Notes: generated by a model from the sequence alone, not told the origin. A stretch of 64,000 nucleotides of DNA from Microbacterium sp. LCT-H2 (GCF_001866135.1 NZ_MODW01000002.1:62001-126000); one strand, 5' to 3'. Counted from the first letter of the stretch, positions 28,182-36,059 are shown. Numbers and translations are program-made.

Positions 28182-29168
28182 ATGGTGAGTCTGACTGCCG
28201 ACCTGAGCCCGCTGCGTCCCGACCGTAACCTCGCGATGGAGTTGGTGCGTGCGACCGAGGCGGCGGCGATCCGTGCCGTTCCGTTCATCGGTCGTGGTGC
28301 GAAGGAGGCTGCCGACGGCGCCGCCGTCGACGCCATGCGGGCGTTCCTCGGGACGGTCGACTTCCAGGGCCGCGTGGTGATCGGCGAGGGCGAGAAGGAC
28401 AACGCCCCGATGCTGTTCAACGGCGAGGTCGTCGGGACGGGACGCGGGCCGCTCTGCGACATCGCGGTGGACCCGATCGACGGCACGTCGCTGACCGCGG
28501 CCGGTCGGCAGAACGCGCTCTCGGTGATCGCGGTGTCGGACCGCGACACGATGCTCGACGCCTCCAGCGTCTTCTACATGGACAAGCTCGTCACGGGGCC
28601 CGCCGGCGTCGGCGTGGTCGACATCCGCCTGCCGATCGGCGAGAACATCCGCAAGCTCGCCGGCGCGCTGGACAAGCCGGTGGACGAGATCGTGGTGTCG
28701 GTGCTCAACCGTCCGCGGCACGAGCAGCTCATCCAGGAGATCCGGGACGCCGGGGCCGGAACCCGTCTCATGAGCGACGGCGATGTCGCCGGCGGGATCA
28801 ACGCCGCACGCCACGACGCCCGCACCGACATGTGCGTGGGCGTCGGCGGCAGCCCGGAGGGCATCGTCACCGCGTGCGCGATCAAGGCCCTCGGCGGCCA
28901 CATCCAGGGCCGGCTCTGGCCGCGCGACGACGACGAGCGTCAGCGCGGCATCGACGCAGGACTCGACATGGACAAGGTCTACGAGGCGGACGACCTCGTG
29001 CAGGGCAACAACACGATCTTCGTCGCGACGGGTGTCACGGACGGCCAGCTCGTCGCCGGTGTGCGCCGTGAGCGCGGTTACGTCTACACCGAGAGCGTGG
29101 TCCTGCGGGGCGCCTCCGGAACCCTCCGCCGGATCGCGTCGGAGCACCTCGTCTCGAAGTGGCTGTGA
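28182..29168 (+). CDS. glpX: Class II fructose-1,6-bisphosphatase
   Basis: Hydrolyses fructose 1,6-bisphosphate in gluconeogenesis; in most actinobacteria this is the only FBPase. 328 residues; GlpX motifs include RAVPFIGRGAKEAADGAAVDAM, VVIGEGEKDNAPML, DPIDGTSLTAAGRQNALS and GGSPEGIVTACAIKALGG. ATG 28182 (MVSLTADLSPL) is favoured; GTG 28185 or the earlier GTG 28158 are alternatives with no better ribosome site. Divergent from fbaA. Confidence 0.95.
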   Translation: MVSLTADLSPLRPDRNLAMELVRATEAAAIRAVPFIGRGAKEAADGAAVDAMRAFLGTVDFQGRVVIGEGEKDNAPMLFNGEVVGTGRGPLCDIAVDPIDGTSLTAAGRQNALSVIAVSDRDTMLDASSVFYMDKLVTGPAGVGVVDIRLPIGENIRKLAGALDKPVDEIVVSVLNRPRHEQLIQEIRDAGAGTRLMSDGDVAGGINAARHDARTDMCVGVGGSPEGIVTACAIKALGGHIQGRLWPRDDDERQRGIDAGLDMDKVYEADDLVQGNNTIFVATGVTDGQLVAGVRRERGYVYTESVVLRGASGTLRRIASEHLVSKWL

Positions 29169-29339
29169 CGGCTCTCCTGTCGGCATGATCGCGGGCCGGA
29201 TTCTCGCCATCGTTACCGACCCGGTATCGCCTCCTCCACGAGTCGGGCCCGGTTCGGCGAGCTGCCGTGCCAGAATTGTCACTGGGTTTGTCGCCGTCGA
29301 CGGAGCCGCCAGGCACCGCAGGCACAGGAGGGCGAACGC

Positions 29340-29627
29340 ATGACAACGCAGCACACGAGCGGCTCGAAGAGCGCCGCGCCGACCAAGATCATCACCACGA
29401 ACACCGGACGCATCCTCCGGGTGAGTGCCGATGCCGAAGCGGCCGCCGTGGCCCCGCCGGCACCGGTTGCGCAGCCGGCCGTCGATCCGGCTCGCCGCGC
29501 CGACGTGCTGTTCCGCGTCCGCCGCGCGGAGGGGCACGAGGTGAGCGCCTGGTGGATGATCGGCGCCTTCCTCGCCACGAGCGGCCTCGTCATCGTGCTG
29601 CTCAGCGGCGTCCCTGGCGTCGCCTGA
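29340..29627 (+). CDS. Small C-terminal-anchored membrane protein, unknown
   Basis: 95 residues, with AGGAGGG eight bases before the ATG. A soluble N-terminus (TKIITTNTGRILRVSADAEAAAV) is followed by an Ala/Pro-rich linker and one C-terminal helix (WWMIGAFLATSGLVIVLLSGVPG). No known domain. It is convergent with rmuC. Confidence 0.75.
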   Translation: MTTQHTSGSKSAAPTKIITTNTGRILRVSADAEAAAVAPPAPVAQPAVDPARRADVLFRVRRAEGHEVSAWWMIGAFLATSGLVIVLLSGVPGVA

Positions 29628-29661
29628 CACTCCGCGATCGGGGATCCGGTCGCGTCCGCCG

Positions 29662-30930
29662 TCACTGCTCCCGGTCGTGGAGCGCGGCGGCGTGGTCGAG
29701 GCGCGCGCGAACTTCGCCGACGTCGGCCTGCATCGTGTCGGCGGTAGCCTCGGCCTCCGTCGGGACCAGCAGTTCGGGTGCGGTGAAGCGCCGTCCGTCC
29801 GCGGTGATCGCCGAGACAGGCGCGAGGGCCTCCGCATCGACGCCGGGGAACTGCCGGGCGGTCACGAGAACCCGGGACTCCAGGGAGCCGGCGAAGCGGT
29901 TGTAGCTGTCGACCGTGCGCTCGATCGCCCGCCGCAGATCGTCGGCGTGACCGGCGAGGGTGCCGAGGCGCTCGTACAGCTGCGTGCCGAGCGCGAGCAG
30001 CGTCCGGGCCTCGGTGGACACCTCCTGCTGGGTCCAGGTGTAGGCGACCGTCTTGAGGACCGCCCAGAGGTTGACGGGGGAGGCGAGGGCCACTCGTCGG
30101 CTGAAGGCGTAGTCGAGCAAAGTGGCGTCCTCATCGATGGCGGCCGCCAGCAGCGACTCGCTCGGCAGGAAGCAGATGACGAACTCGGGGCTGGCGTCGA
30201 GGCCCGACCAGTACGCCTTCTTGGCGAGGGCGTCGACGTGGGCGCGGACCGCGCGGACGTGCTTCTGCATGTGCGCGCGGCGCTGAGACTCGTGGGCGTC
30301 GCCGAGGGGGAGGGCGGAGGCCTCGAGGTAGGCGTCGAGGGGCACCTTCGCGTCGACGGCGATCGACGTGCCGCCCGGAAGGCGGACCACCATGTCGGGG
30401 CGCCCCTGGCCGCGGTCGGAGGTGATCGTCGCCTGCAGGTCGAAGTCGACATGTCTGGTCAGCCCCGCCGCCTCGACGACGCGCCGCAGCTGGGTCTCGC
30501 CCCAGACGCCGCGGGTGGACGTGGAGCGCAGCGCACCCGCCAATGACTCGGTCGTCGCGCGGAGCGCTTCATCGGACTCCTGCGCGCGCCGGAGCTGCTC
30601 GGCGAGTGTGCCGAACTGCGCCTGACGCTCGCTCTCGATCGCGGCGACCTTGGACTGCATCTGCTGGAGACTCTCGCGGACCGGCGCCAGAGCCTGCAGC
30701 ACGGCGTTCTGCTGCTGGACGCGCTGTGCCTCCGCCCGCTGCTCGGTGCGAGCGTGCTCGACCGCGTCCCGATAGAGGTCGTACTGGCGATCGCGGTCGT
30801 CTCGCGCGGCCGCGAGTTCCGCCTGCGTGCGTGCGATGTCGGCGGCACTGCGTCCGGCTCGCAGGAACCAGCCCAGAGCGACGCCCGCGGCGAGGGCCAC
30901 GAGCAGAAGAACGATCGACAGGGCATCCAT
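29662..30930 (-). CDS. rmuC: DNA recombination protein RmuC
   Basis: A 422-residue protein with a single N-terminal membrane helix (residues 4-24), a long coiled coil (~30-120, rich in Gln/Glu/Arg) and the RmuC nuclease-like domain: STRGVWGETQLRRVVEAAGLTRHVDF, GRPDMVVRLPGGTSIAVDAKVPLDAYLEA, FVICFLPSESLLAAA. RmuC limits inversions at short repeats and has been linked to degradation of foreign or damaged DNA. The start at 30930 gives the expected membrane anchor. Confidence 0.94.
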   Translation of the reverse strand: MDALSIVLLLVALAAGVALGWFLRAGRSAADIARTQAELAAARDDRDRQYDLYRDAVEHARTEQRAEAQRVQQQNAVLQALAPVRESLQQMQSKVAAIESERQAQFGTLAEQLRRAQESDEALRATTESLAGALRSTSTRGVWGETQLRRVVEAAGLTRHVDFDLQATITSDRGQGRPDMVVRLPGGTSIAVDAKVPLDAYLEASALPLGDAHESQRRAHMQKHVRAVRAHVDALAKKAYWSGLDASPEFVICFLPSESLLAAAIDEDATLLDYAFSRRVALASPVNLWAVLKTVAYTWTQQEVSTEARTLLALGTQLYERLGTLAGHADDLRRAIERTVDSYNRFAGSLESRVLVTARQFPGVDAEALAPVSAITADGRRFTAPELLVPTEAEATADTMQADVGEVRARLDHAAALHDREQ

Positions 30931-30981
30931 GGCTCCATGATGCCCGGGGCCTCCGACATCGCCGGGAGGACGCGAGGTGCG

Positions 30982-31575
30982 TCAGGCGACGGCGCGCTCC
31001 AGCGCCGGTGCGGCAGGCTCCGTCACGCGGAGGCCGAGGGCGTCGGCGAGGCCGAAGACATCCGCGGCCCCGGCGCGCGCGGCCGCGTCCACGATGATCT
31101 GGGCGCAGGCGAGGGCATCCGCCAGTGCGTCGTGGTGCGAGAACTCCGCGTACCCGGCCGCCGCGGCGGCGAGGGGCAGGCGGTAGGAGTCGAGCTGATA
31201 GGTCTTCCGTGCCACCTGGAGGCTGCACAGCGACCGGTACGGCGGGCAGATCTGTCCCGTGACCTCCGTCGCCCGTCGCAGGACGTTCAGGTCGAAGCCG
31301 GCGTTGTGGGCCACGAGCACGTCGGCGCCCGCGAAGCCGCACAGGCGGTCGAACTGATCGACCCACGTCGCCGCCGACAGCACCTGCTCGGGGCGGATGC
31401 CGTGGATGCGGACGTTCCACTCCTGGAACTCGTCGTGGCCGGGCGGGGGCTGGATCAGCCAGTTCGCGGTGGCGACGACCTCCCCGTCCCGCACCCGCAC
31501 GAGTCCCACGGAACACGCGGAGGCCGGGCTGGAGTTCGCGGTCTCGAAGTCGATCGCAGTGAAGTCCAGTGGCAC
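30982..31575 (-). CDS. DnaQ-like 3'-5' exonuclease
   Basis: A 197-residue DEDDh exonuclease. Exo I is in FTAIDFETANSS (D, E), Exo II in DVLVAHNAGFDLNVLRR, and Exo III in FSHHDALADALACAQ (H, D). It is a free-standing RNase T/epsilon-like domain with no polymerase attached, so it may act in repair or RNA trimming. GTG 31575 start. It lies 52 bp upstream of rmuC in the same direction. Confidence 0.9.
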   Translation of the reverse strand: MPLDFTAIDFETANSSPASACSVGLVRVRDGEVVATANWLIQPPPGHDEFQEWNVRIHGIRPEQVLSAATWVDQFDRLCGFAGADVLVAHNAGFDLNVLRRATEVTGQICPPYRSLCSLQVARKTYQLDSYRLPLAAAAAGYAEFSHHDALADALACAQIIVDAAARAGAADVFGLADALGLRVTEPAAPALERAVA

Positions 31576-31634
31576 GTCCTCACTCTCTCCCGGGCCTCCG
31601 ACGTCGCTGTGCAGGCTCGCCGTATGCTGGCCAC

Positions 31635-32375
31635 ATGGCGGACGAACTCGCGAGATCCTTCGGTGCGGCGGCCGGAAGCTACGAGGCCGGACGGCCCGAG
31701 TACCCCTTCGAGGCCGTCGCCTGGATGCTCGAACCGATGGCGGACGGTGCGCGTCGGGTCGCCGATGTCGGCGCCGGGACCGGCAAGCTCACGCGGGCGC
31801 TCGTCACGGCTGCGGACGCCGAGGTGGTGGCGATCGATCCGGACCCCGCGATGCTCGCCGCCCTTCGCGACGCCGTCCCCGGGGTGCCCACGTTCGTCGG
31901 GACCGCCGAGTCGCTGCCGCTTCCGGACGCGAGCGTGGACGCCATCGTGCTCGGCCAGGCCTGGCACTGGGTCGAGCCGGTCGCCGCCTCGGCGGAGATC
32001 GGTCGCGCGGTGCGGCCGGGCGGGGTGCTCGGTCTCGTCTGGAACCTCCGCGACGAGCGCGTCGACTGGGTGCGCCGGCTCACCGACATCATGCACGGCA
32101 GCAACGCCGAGATCATGCTCGCGGCGGGCGACCCCGTGGTGGCGGAGCCCTTCGGCGCTCTGGCGCAGGACCGCTGGGAGTGGTCGCGCCCCATGACGCG
32201 GGAACTCCTGCACCGCATGGCCGCGTCCCGCAGCGCTGTGATCACCGCCCACGATGCCGAGAAGGCACGGATCCGCCGCGAGATGGACGCCCTGTTCGAC
32301 GAGCTCGGCCTGCACGGGGACGGTGTGATCGAGGTGCCCTATGTGACGAGGGCCTTCCGCGCGGTTCGCGACTGA
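31635..32375 (+). CDS. Class I SAM-dependent methyltransferase
   Basis: A 246-residue Rossmann methyltransferase with motif I RRVADVGAGTGKLTRALV, an acidic adenosine contact in VVAIDPDP, FVGTAESLPLPDASVDAIVLGQAWHWV (motif IV region) and a UbiE/Methyltransf_11 layout. Substrate unknown. ATG 31635 begins MADELARSFGAAAGSYEAGRPEYP, a common family start. It is the last native gene before the accessory region; 32376-32490 holds nothing I recognise. Confidence 0.9.
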   Translation: MADELARSFGAAAGSYEAGRPEYPFEAVAWMLEPMADGARRVADVGAGTGKLTRALVTAADAEVVAIDPDPAMLAALRDAVPGVPTFVGTAESLPLPDASVDAIVLGQAWHWVEPVAASAEIGRAVRPGGVLGLVWNLRDERVDWVRRLTDIMHGSNAEIMLAAGDPVVAEPFGALAQDRWEWSRPMTRELLHRMAASRSAVITAHDAEKARIRREMDALFDELGLHGDGVIEVPYVTRAFRAVRD

Positions 32376-32490
32376 ACAGGCGTCCGCGCCGTATCAGGCG
32401 CTTTTCCCACCCTGCCGCCTGATCCCGCGTGGGTGCCTGCCCTCGCGAGGGGTGAGGCGGGGGAGAGCGGCGCAGGTAGACTCATACCCC

Positions 32491-32532
32491 GTGGCTCTCA
32501 CTATCGGAATCGTCCGTGATGGGAACGTCTAA
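32491..32532 (+). pseudogene. ychF: Displaced original start of ychF (14-codon stub)
   Basis: GTG GCT CTC ACT ATC GGA ATC GTC encodes MALTIGIV, the canonical actinobacterial YchF N-terminus, and then reads RDGNV and a stop at 32530-32532. The intact ychF 1.2 kb downstream instead begins MPNLSIGIV. The two sequences share GGAATCGTC (32506-32514 and 33674-33682), beyond which the stub diverges. This is what remains when DNA inserts within codons 6-8 of ychF. Confidence 0.8.
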
Positions 32533-32538
32533 CCCCGC

Positions 32539-32584
32539 TTGGAAAGCGTCAGCCATCGCTGTATAGTCAGCGTGTGCTGACTAT
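32539..32584 (+). promoter_or_regulatory. cmtR promoter with operator palindrome; leaderless start
   Basis: -35 TTGGAA (32539-32544), 17-bp spacer, -10 TATAGT (32562-32567). A +1 seven bases later falls on the GTG start codon at 32574, predicting a leaderless mRNA. A perfect palindrome, ATAGTCAGC-GTGT-GCTGACTAT (32563-32584), covers the -10, the start site and the first codons. This is the expected place for CmtR to repress its own operon until Cd(II) or Pb(II) releases it. Confidence 0.75.
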
Positions 32585-32933
32585 TGCTTCTCGCGTCGAC
32601 GTGATGAACAGGCTCGGACGGGCAATGGCCGATCCGACCCGTTCACGGATTCTCCTCACGCTGCTGGATGGCCCCAGCTATCCGGCCGTTCTGTCACGGG
32701 GACTCGAATTGACGCGGTCGAACGTCTCGAATCACCTAACGTGTCTGCGCGACTGCGGCATCGTCGTCGCTGAGCCGGAGGGGCGGCAGACCCGCTACGA
32801 GATCGCGGATCCGCATCTTGCAGCGGCGCTCGCGAGTCTTGTGTCGGTGACGTTGGCGGTCGACGAGAGCGCACCATGCGTCGATCCGGCATGCTCGGTT
32901 GCCGGCTGCTGCGACGCAGGGGAGCCCCGATGA
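32574..32933 (+). CDS. cmtR: CmtR-type Cd(II)/Pb(II)-sensing ArsR repressor
   Basis: A 119-residue winged-helix repressor of the ArsR/SmtB family. The helix-turn-helix LTRSNVSNHLTCLRDCGIVV places Cys57 and Cys61 in the recognition helix, and Cys102 lies in the C-terminal PCV; these three positions are the metal ligands of Mycobacterium tuberculosis CmtR with identical numbering. Extra cysteines follow (Cys107, Cys112, Cys113). The GTG start lies inside the operator palindrome. It overlaps the efflux gene (ATGA), forming a sensor-pump operon inside the 5' ychF insert. Metal specificity is inferred from ligand conservation. Confidence 0.92.
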   Translation: MLTIASRVDVMNRLGRAMADPTRSRILLTLLDGPSYPAVLSRGLELTRSNVSNHLTCLRDCGIVVAEPEGRQTRYEIADPHLAAALASLVSVTLAVDESAPCVDPACSVAGCCDAGEPR

Positions 32934-33613
32934 CCGCGCTCATGCTCGCACCTGAGCGCCGTGACGTGCTGCGCCGCCGCATCCGGGTCGTGGTTGCGAT
33001 CACGATCACCTGGAACGTCATCGAGGCGGTGGTCGCGCTCATCGCAGGCGGCGTTGCCTCGTCCGCGGCGCTCATTGGGTTCGGATTGGACTCGATCGTC
33101 GAGGTGCTCTCGGCAGCGGCGGTCGCATGGCAGTTCGCGGCGCCTGACCCGCAGAAGCGAGAAAAGGTCGCGCTGCGGGTGATCGCAGTCTCGTTCTTCG
33201 GTCTCGCCGCGTACGTGAGCGTCGACGCCGTGCTGTCGCTGTTCGGCCTGCGGGATCCTGAGCACTCGCCGGTCGGGATCGCAATCGCGGCGTTGAGCCT
33301 GCTCGTGATGCCGTTCCTCAGCTGGTTCGAGCGCCGCACCGGTCGCGAGCTCGGTTCGGCCTCCGCCGTCGCCGACTCGAAGCAGACCCTCATCTGCACG
33401 TATCTCTCGGCCGCGCTCCTGGCGGGCCTGTTACTCAACAGCCTGTTCGGGTGGGCATGGGCGGATTCCGTAGCCGCGCTGGTGATCGCTGTGTTCGCTG
33501 TTCGAGAGGGAGTCGAAGCGTGGAAGGGCGACGCATGCTGCGCCGCTCCCGTGGCTGTGCTGACCGGGGAGCGGGAACCTGACACCTGCGAGGACGGCTG
33601 CTGCGCCCGGTAG
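32930..33613 (+). CDS. Cation diffusion facilitator-like heavy-metal efflux protein
   Basis: A 227-residue membrane protein with about six helices. Helix 2 carries SSAALIGFGLDSIVEVLSAAAV (D54, E58) and helix 5 carries WADSVAALVIAVFAVREGVEAWKG, the metal-site pattern of CDF transporters, although the usual large cytoplasmic C-terminal domain is missing. Instead there is a short Cys-rich tail (ACCAAP... CEDGCC) suited to capturing soft metals. ATG 32930 overlaps the cmtR stop, so the pump is under CmtR control. A rare TTA codon occurs at 33431-33433. Probable substrates Cd/Pb/Zn, inferred from the regulator. Confidence 0.88.
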   Translation: MTALMLAPERRDVLRRRIRVVVAITITWNVIEAVVALIAGGVASSAALIGFGLDSIVEVLSAAAVAWQFAAPDPQKREKVALRVIAVSFFGLAAYVSVDAVLSLFGLRDPEHSPVGIAIAALSLLVMPFLSWFERRTGRELGSASAVADSKQTLICTYLSAALLAGLLLNSLFGWAWADSVAALVIAVFAVREGVEAWKGDACCAAPVAVLTGEREPDTCEDGCCAR

Positions 33614-33655
33614 GCGGCGGAGGCCGAGTTCTCGCGGCGTTATGCTCATAGAGCC

Positions 33656-34732
33656 ATGCCTAACTTATCCATAGGAATCGTCGGCCTGCCCAACGTCGGC
33701 AAGTCCACCCTCTTCAACGCTCTCACCAAGAACGACGTGCTCGCGGCGAACTACCCGTTCGCGACGATCGAGCCGAACGTCGGCGTGGTGAACCTGCCCG
33801 ACCCGCGGCTCCAGAAGCTCGCGGAGATCTTCGGGAGCGAGCGCATCCTGCCCGCCGCCGTGTCGTTCGTCGACATCGCCGGCATCGTGCGCGGGGCGAG
33901 CGAGGGGGAGGGGCTGGGCAACCAGTTCCTCGCGAACATCCGAGAGGCCGACGCGATCGCCCAGGTGGTGCGCGGGTTCTCCGACGACGACGTGGTGCAC
34001 GTGGACGGGGCCGTGAATCCGGCGTCGGACATGGAGACCATCAACGCCGAGCTCATGCTCGCCGACCTGCAGACCGTCGAGAAGGCGATCACTCGGTACG
34101 AGAAGGATGTCCGCGGCAAGAAGATCGACCCGTCGGTCCTCGAAGCCGCGAAGGCCGCCAAGGACGCCCTGGAGCGCGGGATCCTGCTCTCAACGAGCGG
34201 CCTCGACCTCGAGCCGATCCGCGAACTCGGGCTCCTGACCGTCAAGCCCGTCATCTTCGTCTTCAACGTCGACGAGTCCGTGCTGACCGACGACGCCCGC
34301 AAGGCCGAGCTCGCCGCCCTCGTCGCGCCGGCGCAGGCGATCTTCCTCGACGCGAAGATCGAGTCCGAGCTCAAGGACCTCGACCCCGAGGACGCCGCCG
34401 AGCTCCTCGCCTCGACAGGGCAGGACGAGTCGGGTCTCGACCAGCTCGCCCGCATCGGCTTCGACACCCTCGGTCTGCAGACCTACCTCACCGCCGGCCC
34501 CAAGGAGGCCCGCGCCTGGACCATCCCCAAGGGATCGAAGGCCCCGCAGGCCGCCGGCGTCATCCACACCGATTTCGAGAAGGGCTTCATCAAGGCCGAG
34601 ATCGTGTCGTTCGACGACCTCGTGGAGACCGGATCTGTGCAGGAGGCCCGCGCCAAGGGCAAGGCGCGCCTCGAGGGCAAGGACTACGTCATGCAGGACG
34701 GCGACGTCGTGGAGTTCCGCTTCAACAACTGA
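33656..34732 (+). CDS. ychF: Redox-regulated ATPase/GTPase YchF (OLA1 family)
   Basis: A 358-residue TRAFAC-class P-loop protein that binds ribosomes and prefers ATP. G1 GIVGLPNVGKSTLFNAL, G3 DIAGIVRGASEGEGLGNQFL, the unusual G4 NVDES (not NKxD, hence ATP preference), and a C-terminal TGS domain ending DYVMQDGDVVEFRFNN. The core is intact, but the N-terminus reads MPNLSIGIV rather than the usual MALTIGIV because the first six codons come from the inserted cassette. The fourth codon is TTA and the sixth ATA, both rare here. The native promoter is separated from the gene, so expression now depends on cassette sequences. The 3' end is duplicated 1.3 kb downstream. Confidence 0.95.
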   Translation: MPNLSIGIVGLPNVGKSTLFNALTKNDVLAANYPFATIEPNVGVVNLPDPRLQKLAEIFGSERILPAAVSFVDIAGIVRGASEGEGLGNQFLANIREADAIAQVVRGFSDDDVVHVDGAVNPASDMETINAELMLADLQTVEKAITRYEKDVRGKKIDPSVLEAAKAAKDALERGILLSTSGLDLEPIRELGLLTVKPVIFVFNVDESVLTDDARKAELAALVAPAQAIFLDAKIESELKDLDPEDAAELLASTGQDESGLDQLARIGFDTLGLQTYLTAGPKEARAWTIPKGSKAPQAAGVIHTDFEKGFIKAEIVSFDDLVETGSVQEARAKGKARLEGKDYVMQDGDVVEFRFNN

Positions 34733-34734
34733 GT
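34709..34734 (+). repeat. Left 26-bp direct repeat (attachment-site-like), ychF 3' end
   Basis: Starts GTGGAGTTCCGC and ends CAACTGAGT, covering the last codons and stop of ychF. It is identical over 26 bp to 36034-36059; bases on either side differ. The layout (gene 3' end regenerated by the repeat) is that of an attL/attR pair from site-specific integration. Confidence 0.9.
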
Positions 34735-34784
34735 TCGAGTCTCGGGCTCTTGACCTGGTTTCGCTCGATCTCGAACAAGTTCGG

Positions 34785-34814
34785 TTGAGCGTGGCGACAG
34801 CTTTGTGAGATATT
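34785..34814 (+). promoter_or_regulatory. Possible promoter of the abiH-type gene
   Basis: TTGAGC (34785-34790) and GATATT (34809-34814) with an 18-bp spacer; transcription would start a few bases before the ATG at 34824, consistent with the lack of a clear ribosome site. A second weak -35-like TTGACC is at 34750. Confidence 0.4.
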
Positions 34815-34823
34815 GATGTCGCA

Positions 34824-35975
34824 ATGAGCTACGAAGACTATCGAGGTCGTTTCGACGACGTGCAGAACCAATACAACGTCATGGCGCTGGTTGGAAACGG
34901 GTTCGACATTCAGGCGTTGTCCGGACTTGGCTCTCTGACCGACACCCGCTACGAGTCGTTTTACCACTATCTGAAGTACCGGAAGTTCGACGGCGAGAAC
35001 AAGATTCTCGAGCGAATGGAGAGCTTGCGCGGCACCGCTGAGAACTGGAGCGACATTGAGTCAGCAATTGAGGGCTTGCTCAACGTGGATCGAGTTGACC
35101 CTCGCGCCATTGCCGACGATCTTAAAGACGTGCAACGGGAGTTCTCTACCTTTCTGGACCAGGTTGTGACTCCAGACCTCCTTGCTCAACTTGGCGAGCG
35201 GGCCGTTTCAAACAACTCCAGTATGGTCAGCTTCACCGAGTTCCTAGGAGACATCAGCGATTCGGAGGAGTATTACAAGATGCGGCTTCCCCGGCACATC
35301 AACATAGGTGACTTGTTGAACTTCAAGTTCGTGAACTTCAACTACACCACGCTCCTGGATGATTTCGTCTATCTCGATCAGATGCAGTTCGATCCGCATC
35401 CTTACAAATGGTCGGATCGCAACATCAATTTCCATCCGAATCCGCTTGGACACCCGTATTCCGAGGCGCACCCGGAGTTTCACCCGGAGAATAAGTCTTT
35501 CCATATGGTGTCCTACTTGGTATCTGATGTTGTCCACCCGCATGGGATACAGTCCATCCCGCGATCGCTGCTTTTCGGCATAGACGAGGCACCGAAGCGC
35601 GCGCAGAAGCTATCGAAACCGTACTGGGCGCAGAACAAGGTCAAGTACGGCGGGCTGTTTCCAGCTACTGACTTGTTCATCATCTTTGGTTGCTCACTGG
35701 GAGAAACAGACCGATGGTGGTGGAGAGCCATCATCGACGGAATGCGCGATAACGAGAATGCAGACCTTATCCTTTACTGGCGCCGTGGCTCCGGGGATAG
35801 TGCTTTGACCGCCCCCGAACTGCGCGAGAAGTTTGCGACCGCTGCGGGATTTCGGAATGACGCGGACGTCCTGGGTTTGCTCGGCGAGAGAGCCCGCGTC
35901 GTGCTCTACGACGACGCGAGTGAGCGAGCATGGCTAAACACGAATGCGATCACGCCGCCGTCGTGGGTGAGTTAA
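34824..35975 (+). CDS. AbiH-family phage abortive-infection protein
   Basis: A 383-residue protein matching the bacteriophage abortive-infection AbiH family. Near the N-terminus it has ALVGNGFDIQALSGLGS, the nucleotide-binding-like GNGFD motif of AbiH, then ENWSDIESAI, a central FKFVNFNYTTLLDD, HPHGIQSIPRSLLFGID and FIIFGCSLGETDRWWW. These resemble a SIR2-like Rossmann core (GNGFD, NFNYT, HG, GCSLG), so NAD or nucleotide binding is plausible. AbiH was first described as a lactococcal phage-resistance factor; the mechanism is not settled. Codon use is clearly less GC-rich than neighbours, indicating recent transfer. It is the sole cargo of the cassette bounded by the 26-bp repeats. Confidence 0.85.
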   Translation: MSYEDYRGRFDDVQNQYNVMALVGNGFDIQALSGLGSLTDTRYESFYHYLKYRKFDGENKILERMESLRGTAENWSDIESAIEGLLNVDRVDPRAIADDLKDVQREFSTFLDQVVTPDLLAQLGERAVSNNSSMVSFTEFLGDISDSEEYYKMRLPRHINIGDLLNFKFVNFNYTTLLDDFVYLDQMQFDPHPYKWSDRNINFHPNPLGHPYSEAHPEFHPENKSFHMVSYLVSDVVHPHGIQSIPRSLLFGIDEAPKRAQKLSKPYWAQNKVKYGGLFPATDLFIIFGCSLGETDRWWWRAIIDGMRDNENADLILYWRRGSGDSALTAPELREKFATAAGFRNDADVLGLLGERARVVLYDDASERAWLNTNAITPPSWVS

Positions 35976-36033
35976 TGGTTGGTTGGCGCACATTCAAGGC
36001 TCCGAACCAAACGCCTATCGGTGACGTAACGCG

Positions 36034-36059
36034 GTGGAGTTCCGCTTCAACAACTGAGT
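36034..36059 (+). repeat. Right 26-bp direct repeat of the ychF 3' end
   Basis: Identical to 34709-34734, including the ychF stop codon, but with no ychF coding sequence before it. It lies 58 bp after the abiH-type stop and marks the right border of the cassette. Confidence 0.9.

Larger units (their letters stand above)
32506..33682 (+). mobile_element. Metal-resistance cassette inserted into the 5' end of ychF
   Basis: The segment between the two copies of GGAATCGTC (32506-32514; 33674-33682) is about 1.17 kb and carries a cmtR-like gene and a cation efflux gene. Its right end supplies a replacement ychF start (codons ATG CCT AAC TTA TCC ATA) with AT-rich, rare codons. No integrase or transposase is present, so it is either a non-autonomous cassette or the remnant of a larger element. 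The insertion is inferred from the stub and the duplicated 9-mer; the 9-bp length alone would be weak. Confidence 0.65.
34735..36059 (+). mobile_element. AbiH defence cassette inserted at the ychF 3' end
   Basis: A 1,325-bp unit consisting of lower-GC DNA (visibly AT-richer than the flanks) plus one copy of the 26-bp repeat. It contains a single gene, the AbiH-type protein, and no recombinase. Precise excision between the repeats would restore an uninterrupted ychF 3' end joined to 36060. This supports a mobile, non-autonomous cargo cassette mobilised in trans. Confidence 0.75.
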
